From Helianthus annuus (Eukaryota; Streptophyta; Magnoliopsida; Asterales; Asteraceae): a stretch of 64,000 nt of DNA. Where the stretch lies: NCBI RefSeq assembly GCF_002127325.2, contig NC_035444.2:86648286-86712285 (forward strand), given 5' to 3'. Positions 45,620 to 55,350 of this stretch are shown in pieces. The stretch's first letter is position 1. Every line of letters starts with the position of its first letter. A program made the position numbers and the translations under genes. Below the pieces are notes generated by a model that ran no database searches, was not told the DNA's origin, and worked only from the letters and a program-made list of their open reading frames with translations.

Positions 45620-48600
45620 CTATTCATCGCGGCGATCATCACCATCATCTCCGTCATCTTCACCATCATCATCGTTGCTATCATCATCACCATCGCCGCC
45701 ATCATCACCAGCTGGCTCTTCGTCGGACAACTCGACGGTAACTGGTGGATCGAGGACTGCCTTAAGGCGCTGGCACCAGTCGTCTTTCTTCAACGATTCA
45801 ACAACCAACTCCATGATAGGCAAGGAAAGGTTGTCATAGGAGTTTTCAGCACTTGCCAGTGCAGCATCAGCATGTTCCGTCACTGAGCAATGACTTATGT
45901 CAAATTCCTGCCCAAGCATCTGCTCAACGTGATCGGCACACTCCAGGTAGCCTCCCCGATGACCCACCGCACGCGCCGCATCTGTCAGAGCCGCTACGGC
46001 GCGGTCTAGCTCGCCCGCATTCAGGATGGAGTTGGCAACCTTCAACAAAAGAAAAAACGTTAAATATAACCCTTAACAAGATCGAAGCATAAAAAGTACT
46101 CACCAGCACTACTCCACGAGTGCGCATCCATTCAGCTTCTGAGACAAGCGTATCGACGATGCCTTGAGCCTCGGAGTAGTTGGTTTGAGCCACATTCAGC
46201 GCAGCAGTGCTAACAGCACGCGCCTCCTCAGCCGTAGCAGCCTTAACCCTCTCGGCTTCCAGGTCGATCTCCAACGACTCGCATCTGTCAATTTGCTCGT
46301 TTAAGCGACGTTTGAGCTCCGCAATCTCAGCGTCCTTGGCGTGGAGATCTCTGTCCTTGCTGGACAGCTGTAGTTTGACCTCAGACAATTCAACCTGAAG
46401 GCCGACAAAACAACTTAGGCCGATGTATTAACAAAATAGCAAGTATAAAGGAAAACAAATAGACTAACCTCCACCTGCTGTTTGGCAGCCTTCTCTCCCT
46501 GCGCCTCCTCTACCTTCGAGGTCAAGTCAGCAACTTTAGCCTCAAGATCAACTATCTTCTGTCGAGCCTCATAGGCGCGCTCGTTGTCTTGGGCACAAAT
46601 ACGTTTAAAATCGGCCTTCTCCTTGGCCAGTTGCTCTTCAACATTGTGGAGTTTTTTCTGCAGCCCCTCGCGACCCCACTCTTCAGCCTTCTTGTCAGCC
46701 TCAAACTTGGCTCTCTCCTCATCAAACGCGGCTTTAGATTTTTCAAATTCAGCAATACGTTTCAGCATACGCTCGCGATAAGCCTCCCAGTCGGCGCGCT
46801 CCCTAACCATCGTTCGCCATTCGCGAACTATTTGATGGTTGGCAGCACGAGCGTTGGCCTCGCCAAGGATATAAGTACGATACAACATTTCGTGAGGTTT
46901 CGCCCTTTGCCGATTGACTTCAGCAGGTGTAAAGGAGTTCAAGAACCACTCGCGCGCAGGGCTGAACTCAACGAAGGTATCTTTCTGTTTTAAACTCCAG
47001 GGGGCTTGATGAGGAGCGTCACCACGTTCTTCTTCATTGTAAGTCTTGTAGTAAATATCCCCAACGGTGTCCTTCGCACCTATCACATTGGGGTTATAAC
47101 CCCCAGCTCCACCAGAGCTCGCGCCGCTTGAGGAGAAGCGGCTGGAACCCTTGGAAGTAATAACAGGACCGGTGTGGGTTGGTTTGGTGACCTCAGGACC
47201 TGGAGATTTAACAGGCTGATCCATAGCCTTTTTCGCCGTTAGCTCCTTCTCCAAGGCCTGCTTCCTCGCCACTTTAGCCAACCTCTCCTGCTCCGCCCTC
47301 TGCTTCCTCTCCTCCTCCTTTTTTCTCTTTCTCTCCTCCTCTATCTTCTTCCTCTCTTCTTCTTTCTTTTTCTTCTCTTCCGCAACTCTCTTCTTCTCCT
47401 CCTCTCTCTTCCGATCCTCCTCCACCTTTCGCTGCGCCTCAGCAGCCTTAGCGGCATCCTGAGCAGCAGTGTCAGTGGACTTGATCGTAATCTTGGGCCT
47501 CTTTACCCCAGCCTCACTAAACGTAACCGCCTTTTCAGGGGTTCTCTTCTTGATTTCTGCAAAATAAGGCAAGTGTATTTAAGCAAAGAGAAGTTTTTTG
47601 GAAAAAGGAGTAAAAGAACATACCAGGAGAAAACTTGTATAACGAGCGCAGATTGCTCGTCTTCCCAACCACGGGAATTGCAACAGATGTAGGCGCGGAA
47701 GCCACACCAGTCGTAGCCTCACTCCTACCCCTCTTCCGCCCAATAAGCTGGGCACCAGCTTCTTCCTCTTCTACTTCTTCATCTTCTGGGAAAGACGGAG
47801 TCGCGCCAGCTTCAGGGTTGCGAGAACCCGCGCTCCCAGAACTCTTCGACCCACCAGCACCGGTCTTCCCCTTAGCTGCATGTGATAAACCTTCATATAA
47901 GTCACTGATTATCACATAGTCGTCTAAGTCACGTTGACGAAGGCGAAGGGTACCTTTGACAGCAGCAGATGTTGCGCGACTAGGGCCAGTGCCCTTACTG
48001 GTCACCTCAGGCTCCACCTTCTTCTTCTTCTTCACCGGTTTCTTCTTCTTCTCCTCGGGGTCAATCCTCAGGTCGCGCAACACACCTGCAAAGATTTTAG
48101 ACCAAGAGCTTAGCTCGCCGCTGGAAGAACCTACGGACTCCTCGCTGGAAAGATAGAAAGTCTCTTTCCCAGCGAGAGTCACAGAGCGCAATGGACGAGG
48201 TTTAGGGTATTGCGCACCTTCAGTAGCGGTCGGCGGTGAAGCGAAAGCATCAGCAGCAGGAAACATGAAGTTTCCTTTAATCTGGTCATACCAGCTTTCC
48301 TCGTCATCGCGCAATGGGCGAACGCCCATGGAGCCACCAAAGGTAGAGAAGGCAGCTTGGTAGAGTTGCGCTTCTACAAATGGAGATAAGTAAGTGACAA
48401 TTACAGAAATCCTACTTAGAAAAAGAATAGAGAAATGACTAACCTTGATCGCCAAGCTTTAACACGGGAACTTCCCTGCTGCTAGGTGACCACTGGTCAC
48501 TCATTTTCGCTGCAACCAAGACGTTTTCCCCAAACACCCGGTTCGGAGTTGGGATCAGCTGCTGGTACCACAGAGTAGTTTTCGGGATGGGAAGATCTTC

Positions 48601-49362
48601 CTTGAGTATGGCCTCAGTCCAGTCCCTAAAGGGCATGGCAATCGGCAAGACTTCTTCCCTGATGAAGAAGAACTTGGGTTTCCAGTCGTGGAAACTCTTA
48701 GGAGGATTCAACAAGATCTTCTTTGCCGCGCCCCGGCTTGCAAACGAGAAGAACCCCATCGTTCTCTGCAACTGGTAGAAAGCACGAAACTTATCTACCG
48801 ATGGCTCGACGCCATGGGAATGGCACAAAAATTCAAAGTGTCGTACCCTCACCATCCCGGGAGGGCTCATCTGAGATATATGGAAATTGTAGTAAGAAAG
48901 GATACTGCCTAGGAAGTTGGTCGCCGGCAGTCGGAAATTACCCTGAAGAAAGAAGTCTTCATACAGGGTAATGTAACCGGGTGGTGCATCAGCCGCGGTC
49001 TGGCCCTGAGCCGGATACCGGGCATCCCACTCCGGTGGGAATCTGAAACTACGAACAATCTGTTCGAAGAGACCTAAGTCCCATTTAAGGACAGGAACTG
49101 GTCCTTCCTCACTAACAGGAGCCTCTTGGTGTTCTTCACTTATCTTTTTAGAAAGATCTGGAAAAAAGCTTGAAGAAAAGTTTGAAGATTTGAAGAAATC
49201 TTGAAGAGACGAAGAACACTTTGAAGATTCAAAGAGTTTTTGAGAGAAAAGTGGAGAAGAAACGAAGAGAAGTGAGAATCTCTCACCTTCTCTTCGGATA
49301 TATATACCCATCGCATTTAATGCGATGGGTAACCGTGCCGCGTTCGCCGCTAGGCCAACCAA
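45620..49362 (-). CDS. Antisense five-exon gene of the Tat element
   Basis: Five exons join in one frame: 49362-48444, 48373-47624, 47556-46469, 46394-46104 and 46039-45620, all with GT..AG borders, giving about 1155 residues without a stop. Exon 1 holds a folded region (FPPEWDARYPAQG, FEFLCHSHGVEP, WYQQLIPTPNRVFGE) like the 'putative gypsy type transposon' domain of plant Tat antisense ORFs (Pfam Transposase_28). Exon 2 is Lys/Ser-rich with a KKKK basic patch. Exon 3 starts with a long E/K/R helix and continues as coiled coil, as does exon 4. Exon 5 ends in an acidic Asp/Gly tail. The function is unknown; nuclear or RNA/protein scaffolding is only a guess. The start is 49362 or 49311 (MGIYIRR). 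A TATA-like stretch overlaps the latter, so the 5' end is uncertain. Confidence 0.75.
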
Positions 49363-49802
49363 CGAGAGGTTGCCACGTCGAGCGGAAAACCAGGGACGAC
49401 GGTTACCACGCGCGCGTGGGCCTCACTCTCCTGACACGAAGTGCAACCGCCGCAGGCGGCATGATGACATCCGTGCCAGGGGTCAACTCAAACGTCGCTC
49501 TCAGCGACTTATCTCACCAACCCGTCAGAAGTTCAAATTTCGAAGTTTCCCGCCATAAAACGTGCAAGTAACTTCATGCAGAAGTCACATGAGCCGCGCC
49601 AGATATACGTAAACTACTATAACCTCGCGCGCCTAAAAGGCCAAACAATAAATCACTCAACACCTGCCTAGTACCTGCGCATTTAAAACGACAGCTTTCA
49701 ACGTACGCCATACAAGTCAGGATCAAAAGAACCATTTCCCCTTCTCTTATTTTTTATTAAGTCCAGAGCTCCAACCACTTGCGTTGCGCATGGTGCAGCA
49801 CT

Positions 49803-49816
49803 GGACTGGGGGGACT
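49803..49816 (+). other. Polypurine tract
   Basis: 'ggactggggggact' lies directly before the 3' LTR start at 49817 and would prime plus-strand DNA synthesis. Confidence 0.65.
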
Positions 49817-50695
49817 TGAAGGGGTATGGTCCCAAAAAGTCGCGCAAACCTCAGATCAGGTTGCGCGTGAGACCATACTCCTTAACACAACAACTTGTTA
49901 ACAACAACCTCGCGCGACCTACATCGCACTACGATTTATCCCGCGCGAGGGAATGCACACAACAAACTCAGATATCAACACTTAGCATAAAATAATGGTA
50001 CAAATGAGCACACTAGCCCCGCGCGGGTTAGTTGCCATCCAACAAGAACCACTCAGTAGGAAAGCGCGCTGCTACCTACAGGGGTACACGGGGTACAAGT
50101 GGCAGTAAAAAGAGCCAATGAACGTCCAGCAGGCTCTGTCCAATCGTGCGCCACGATCGCCTGACGATAAGTACACAAGGACGCCTACATGGCACCAATC
50201 AAGAGACGGGGACAACTGTCCCACGATCTCCACTCGTCTGCTGATGACAGAAGGACAACAAGGCCGACAACAATGACACGTGGCTCCAATCAAGGTGCGC
50301 CAGCACCGACGAGCATCTAAAAGCCACTAAGCGGTCGATGCCAGCAAGGCAATGAGCATATTCGTTGTGTTGTCCGTTTCTGGCCCAAGGCCCATCAGCC
50401 CACAACCTCTTACACCTCTCCGGCTATAAATAGGGACCTTCATTCCTCAGGTTAAACATTCTATTCCCTTGGCTCTCACTCTTTACACTTAATTACTCTC
50501 AAAGCAGTCGCTTATTCTCACGCCGGAGCCTGGTTAAGAGGGAAACCCCCACATTCCCCTCTTAACGAGTAACGGTGTTCTGTTTTGCAGGATAAATCAC
50601 CAAGTCGGAGCTTAAATATCTTTAAGAAGATTAACCAACATGAAAGGAACATAAACCAATCTAATTAACTCCCTAATTAGATCACTGTTTCTTCA
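49817..50695 (+). repeat. Tat element 3' LTR
   Basis: Second copy of the 879-bp LTR, followed by the duplicated GACAA. CACTA sequence resumes at 50701. Confidence 0.95.
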
Positions 50696-51491
50696 GACAA
50701 CAGGAAGAAATGGAGATTTGAGAGAACAATTGCAGGAATCAATGGTGATTTGAATGAATGAATGATTCGGTGGAATCGGAGAGCGTGAGGATTGGGTGGA
50801 GCATGAATCGGTTGAAATAAACCCTAAATGTGATTTTGAGAGGCCTAATTGTTTTTAAGCCCGCTTGATTTTTTTAGTTCATATTGCCGAATTGTCTCAC
50901 CGTTTTGCGATTGAACCCAAACCTCGCAGTAGATTTATGTTAAAAACTAAAAACAACTTAAGTTACGTAAATAACTTTTTATGTTTTATTTATTACATGC
51001 ATTTCAACTTAATATTGTTTTTAAGAATTATTTTTTTCTCACTTAATTAAAATTTATTTTTTAATTGGTTGCAACTTTTGTTTTAATATTTCTCGTATTT
51101 AAGACCGCTTTAGATTGTCGCAACTTGTTTTTACATTTCTCATATTTGCGGCCGCTTTAAACGGTCGCAACTTTTGTTTTTTTTATATTTCTCGTATTTG
51201 TGACAGCTTTAGACGGTTGCAACTATTTCTTGTATTTGCGACTGCTTTAAACGGTCGCAACTTTTGCTTTATTATATATTTCTAGTAATTGCAACCGTTT
51301 CCGACCAAATTCAATTGATTTGCGACTAAAAAAATGCGGCCGGGAAATTTGCGACCGTTTTGCGACCAAATTTGGTTTGGTCTCTAAATTTGCGAGTTTT
51401 TTTTATTTTCGTCACAAAATGGTCGCTAATTTTCCGACCGCCTTGTGTAGGTCGCAAATTTTGGTCGCAATTGCTTAGTTTTCTAGTAGTG

Positions 51492-52180
51492 ATAGGAGGA
51501 CTAATTGTATTGTTTCTTTTACTTGCTGACAATGTAGTTATAAATTTGGTTGTGGGTATATAATATCTACATCACAGACGAATATGCATGTACAACTTCA
51601 CAAGATTACAACGTTAATATTAATAACTTACTGTAATGAAATATGTTTGGTTAAAGAAGGAATTCAAAAGCACAACTACAAAGACTATGAAATGATAAAT
51701 TTTAAATGAAAAACTAAAACTCTCGAAATAAACAACAAAGATTTATTATTGAATGGAAATGCAAACAACATAAACAAATAATTAACAAGCATATCTATAT
51801 TACCGTGTAAAAGATTTGAGAAGAGCAAGAAAGTTATTTCAATTCAATTTAATTTTGAGACAATTAAAAACAATCTTGAAGAACTTCTCATTTATAGTTT
51901 TGTCCCTCTAGTGCATTTAAAAAAAAAAACTAAAGCATTTTCAGTGGTCACTTTAAATGTTATAAAACTGTTAAAATATTTAGTTAAATAGGTGTTAGAT
52001 TTGTTGTTTCCCGGTAAATAATTTCAAAAATGACAACCGTACGAAAATGCATTAGTTGAACAAAAAAGTTGATCATGCGCTTTAGTTATAAAATTGTTTA
52101 AAGACAACCAGTTGCGACGTAACAAAAGGATCCCATCGTGTAGCTCGGGTATACATGTGAGTTATTATATATGCATCTAG
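51492..52180. other. Noncoding flank between CACTA element and BAHD gene
   Basis: AT-rich, no gene. It holds the 3' flank of the minus-strand BAHD gene. I see no further repeat. Confidence 0.4.
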
Positions 52181-53527
52181 CTAGACATATTTTTCTAACC
52201 CATCCTCAAAGATACGAACAAAAGACTCCATCTCAGTACTCGGAAGGCAAACGCCAATCTCAAGACCTTCATTATTTTCTTTGCATGAGTTCATGGATAT
52301 CGCTTCTTTATAATCAATAGAAATTGTTTCGATCTTTGTGGGATTACCCCACCCAAAATCCATGTCATAAAACTTGAGCTTTGGCGTTCCAGCAACTCCG
52401 ATCGAAGTTGTTGGAACCCCATTGGGAAACAAGTCCCCAAATGACTCTATAACTTTAACGACTCCATCCTTATCTGTCAATCTCTTATGTAGATTTTCTC
52501 CGATCAATTTTGCAGCAGTCATGAACCCTTCTTTTCCTGTTAACTGTTTGGCTTGTTCCATAGCCATACACCAACCAATACAGTTGCCAAAGTAGGTTGC
52601 TGGGATCTTGGTGTTCATGCGTGCCCGACAATCAATGGGGAAGGCAAACATTTGCAGCCCATCATCGCGTATTTTTGCTATGCAACTCCAGAAATAAGCA
52701 CATGCAACCGTAAAAGATGATACATGTGCTAATGTTGATAGTTGTGTTGAAACCAAATTTTTAAACCTATTGAGCACAGTTCGATGCAATATAAAGGTGG
52801 CTCGAACTTTATCAGTTGGTCCACATAGTTTCGGAGGTTGATACTCATCTTTAAAGCTTTCAATTTTCGCAAACTTTAGATAACTTTCATCTAGTTTTGG
52901 GTTTTTGACTCTATCATAAAAGGGCAAAGTTCCATTAGCTAGAAACGACTCATCCGAACCAAATCGAGCAATCGTTGTCCACGCCTTCAAGAAACTAAAC
53001 CTAGTGCTAGCATCACCCAAGCAATGGTGATTTGTCATTCCAATAGAGATTCCGGAATTTGGAAAAAGTGTCACTTGAACCGAGAACACCGGGCTCTTTG
53101 TGAAATCTGAGGTCTTTTCAGCCTCGCCCAATTGAGGTGTAAGATGGTAAAACATCTCACAATCTCGAGGATGGTTTCCGATTAATTCGTTGAAATCAAG
53201 ATTACATTCTGCAAAAGTAACCGCGACAGAATCACCTTCATAATAATGGATTTCCGGCTTTTTGGTAGGAAACACGATCAAGTTACCTGAGAATGGAAAA
53301 AAATGTTGAAGGGTGATTGATAACGAATGTTTGAGTTTAGGAATAATAGTTTCAATGAATTGGCTTTGTGTGATGGACAACTCATAAAAGAATAGATTGT
53401 GAATAGGAGGTTGTCTTAGCCACATGAAGTCGAAATAAGTCAGTGGCAACAACCTATCGCCTACGGTGGCCTTTGGTGGCGACACTTGGGCCTGTTCAAG
53501 AACAGTTAAGATTGGAAAGGAAGCCAT
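52181..53527 (-). CDS. BAHD malonyltransferase-like enzyme (anthocyanin/phenolic glucoside type)
   Basis: A single-exon gene of 448 residues, complete and undamaged. It belongs to the BAHD clade that moves malonyl or aromatic acyl groups from CoA onto sugars of anthocyanins and other phenolic glucosides in the cytosol. Motifs: HxxxD at 168-172 (HHCLGDAS), the clade-typical YFGNC at 312-316, and a perfect DFGWG at 390-394. The N-terminus (VLEQAQVSPP .. LPLTYFDFMWLRQPP) is also that of this clade. ATG 53527 is the only sensible start, and a TATA box lies about 45 bases upstream. The acceptor cannot be named from sequence. It is diverged from the BAHD gene at 26054, so the two are not a tandem pair. 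Confidence 0.93.
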   Translation of the reverse strand: MASFPILTVLEQAQVSPPKATVGDRLLPLTYFDFMWLRQPPIHNLFFYELSITQSQFIETIIPKLKHSLSITLQHFFPFSGNLIVFPTKKPEIHYYEGDSVAVTFAECNLDFNELIGNHPRDCEMFYHLTPQLGEAEKTSDFTKSPVFSVQVTLFPNSGISIGMTNHHCLGDASTRFSFLKAWTTIARFGSDESFLANGTLPFYDRVKNPKLDESYLKFAKIESFKDEYQPPKLCGPTDKVRATFILHRTVLNRFKNLVSTQLSTLAHVSSFTVACAYFWSCIAKIRDDGLQMFAFPIDCRARMNTKIPATYFGNCIGWCMAMEQAKQLTGKEGFMTAAKLIGENLHKRLTDKDGVVKVIESFGDLFPNGVPTTSIGVAGTPKLKFYDMDFGWGNPTKIETISIDYKEAISMNSCKENNEGLEIGVCLPSTEMESFVRIFEDGLEKYV

Positions 53528-53566
53528 TTGTTGTTGCCCTCTCTAAAAATATCCCAAAATTAAGGT

Positions 53567-53578
53567 GCTTATAAAGAT
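53567..53578 (-). promoter_or_regulatory. TATA box of the malonyltransferase-like gene
   Basis: 'ctttataagcacc' on the minus strand, about 45 bases before ATG 53527. The spacing is right for a short leader. Confidence 0.5.
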
Positions 53579-54114
53579 TCAAGTGATAGGAAGTTAGGAA
53601 CCAATATGACATATTTTTTATTTAATTCAGCAAAGAACAAATTCATTGCAATAGCATTAAAGTTAACGAGTATCTTTTTATTAAATCATCATCGATAGTT
53701 AATTACGATGATATACGCATTAAAAACAACGTATAAAAAAAATATATTATACGTTGCTATTGGAATCTTGGTAACGGGACGTATCACTTAGCAGCTCGAA
53801 AAAAACAATAACGTCGTCGCAGAAATACATCAACGAAAGTTGTCAGGGGAAAAACAATCTCCAACTATTTTAGATAAGCATCTAAATCTTATTAAATTAA
53901 GGCTACGAGTTGGTAGGGGAAAAACAATCTCCAACTATTTGATATAAGCTTCTAAAATCTTATTAAATTACCAGTGGACTGACTCGTGCGATGCGTCAAG
54001 TGTTATTAAGGCTCTTTTAAAAGCGTAATCTAACCTGGCTTGTTTTAAACAATGATTATATATGGCAAGGGTCACCGATGCTTAGCACAATCTAACCTGA
54101 TATGCCTTTAACAC
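53579..54114. other. Noncoding, with a 71-base tandem duplication
   Basis: 'ggggaaaaacaatctccaac' is present at 53848 and 53919 as part of a unit of about 71 bases repeated twice. No gene. The GC phrase 'ctcgtgcgatgcgtc' at about 53993 looks like a Helitron end but is not convincing. Confidence 0.45.
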
Positions 54115-54128
54115 TTTATTATTATTAC

Positions 54129-54218
<90 letters not shown>

Positions 54219-54219
54219 G
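54115..54219. repeat. (ATT)n microsatellite
   Basis: About 34 ATT/TTA units with one ACT interruption near the start. The poly-tyrosine reading is an artefact. Confidence 0.95.
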
Positions 54220-54415
54220 TACATAGTTATTTAAATAAGATAATAGTTAATTTAAAACTAAAGGGTTCACCCGCACGATGCGGAAGGTGTCACCTAGGCT
54301 CTTTTGGAGAATACTATCTAACTCCACGATTGATTATTAGCTTTAGTATTTTGAATTTGGGGTTTTTTAATGATTTCTTATTGTTGACAGTCTGCTGAAG
54401 TTTTCAAATTCCTTA

Positions 54416-54770
54416 GACCACCTGTAGTGGTTAAGAAAAATAATGCCCCCACCATGGGGCATTATCTGACACGTGTCATCCCAGTCAGCATGGGGCGTTA
54501 TTGCAAAAGTGGCGTAGTGGGAATAATGTCTAATAATGCCCCTTCCAATCATTAAACAAAAAAAAAACAAACTAGTTGCTCATTGACTAGTCAAACTTGG
54601 ACCCACTCCTATTGGCCTCATGCTTTGCATATTCAGCGTTATTATTAAAACGCCAGAATCAAATTTTTGATTTTTTTTTAAATAACGCCTACCGTAATGG
54701 GGGTGGGGGCGTTTCCGGGCGTTTTTTTTTTCAATTTTTTTTTTAAAATACCGCCCCACTACGGGTGGTC
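54416..54770. mobile_element. PIF/Harbinger-type MITE (355 bp)
   Basis: The ends GACCACCTGTAGTGG and CCACTACGGGTGGTC are inverted repeats with one mismatch. TTA flanks both sides (54413-54415 and 54771-54773), the usual 3-bp Harbinger target. There is no coding capacity. Confidence 0.75.
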
Positions 54771-54773
54771 TTA

Positions 54774-55010
54774 GAACCGTAAGTTTTGACACTGATATAT
54801 GGGAGGCAGTTATCCGGAAAATTAATGGTATAGATTCCCTGAATTCCTGTTGTTGCAGCAGCACTTGCATTGCTTACATTCTGTTTATTGTTTGGTCAGC
54901 TGTACTAACCAGAATCAAGTTACTTTTCGAGGCAAGTTTTAAAGATTTTATAACCTGCAGAAGTTACAGATAGTGATAACAAGAATTTGGTGAGCATAGT
55001 TGGTTGAAGT
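54774..55010 (+). other. Left flank of the young Copia insertion
   Basis: A short open phrase (TDIWEAVIRKINGIDSLNS) is followed by a possible donor or frame loss. It may be host exon DNA, but I do not recognise it. Confidence 0.2.
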
Positions 55011-55015
55011 ATAAG

Positions 55016-55236
55016 TATTAAAGGCAATATTACATAACATTCTCCTACTCATTATGAGATTTATTTTTAGACACAATTTGTAATTATGCTTGTAATTATT
55101 CTCGTCCTTTTGACCAGCCTTTTACTTTGCCTTTGTTTTCTCATTTCCATTGTAAATGCATTTGTACTGGCCTATTTAAAGCCATTGTAATCATGTATTG
55201 TAATCAAGCTTTTCTAAATAATATCAAAGCATTATA
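55016..55236 (+). repeat. Copia 5' LTR
   Basis: Begins TATTAAAGGC and ends AAAGCATTATA. Matches 59660-59880 over its whole length. Confidence 0.93.
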
Positions 55237-55350
55237 TGGTATCAAGAGCCTACTAAGCTCAAACGAGTCTGTCCTTTTTTTCCTGGCTACCACTTCTGAT
55301 CACTAAACAAGTCTGTTCCTTTTTTTTCCCTGGCTATCACCTCAAATCCC

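Larger units (their letters stand above)
38646..50695 (+). mobile_element. Ty3/Gypsy element, Tat lineage, recently inserted
   Basis: Two 879-bp LTRs (38646-39524 and 49817-50695) bound it, with GACAA duplicated at 38641-38645 and 50696-50700. Layout: LTR, primer-binding site, gag-protease-RT frame, RNase H, a second (archaeal-type) RNase H, integrase, then a long region with a five-exon gene on the opposite strand, a polypurine tract and the 3' LTR. A dual RNase H and an antisense ORF between pol and the 3' LTR are known features of the Tat branch. The element lies inside the CACTA element. By eye only one base differs between the LTRs. Confidence 0.93.
35746..51491. mobile_element. CACTA (En/Spm-type) element carrying host gene fragments and a nested Gypsy element
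   Basis: The ends are CACTACTAGAAAA at 35746 and its exact inverse ending at 51491, flanked by ATA on both sides (35743-35745 and 51492-51494), the 3-bp duplication of CACTA transposons. Both subterminal zones are crowded with inverted and direct copies of 'tgcgacc' and 'ggtcgca', typical transposase-binding subterminal repeats. No transposase is recognised. Without the 12-kb Gypsy insertion the element is about 3.7 kb. The inner part carries exon-like pieces on the minus strand, including valyl-tRNA synthetase. Confidence 0.85.

Noticed and set aside
45532..45839. Plus-strand His- or Ser-rich ORFs
   Set aside because: They are the complement of the Asp-rich tail of the antisense Tat gene.
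54241..54300. Helitron 3' end with 'cacccgcacgatgcgg'
   Set aside because: The hairpin is present but the terminal CTRR is not, and no partner 5' end was found.
54102..54398. Poly-tyrosine protein
   Set aside because: It is the translation of the ATT microsatellite.
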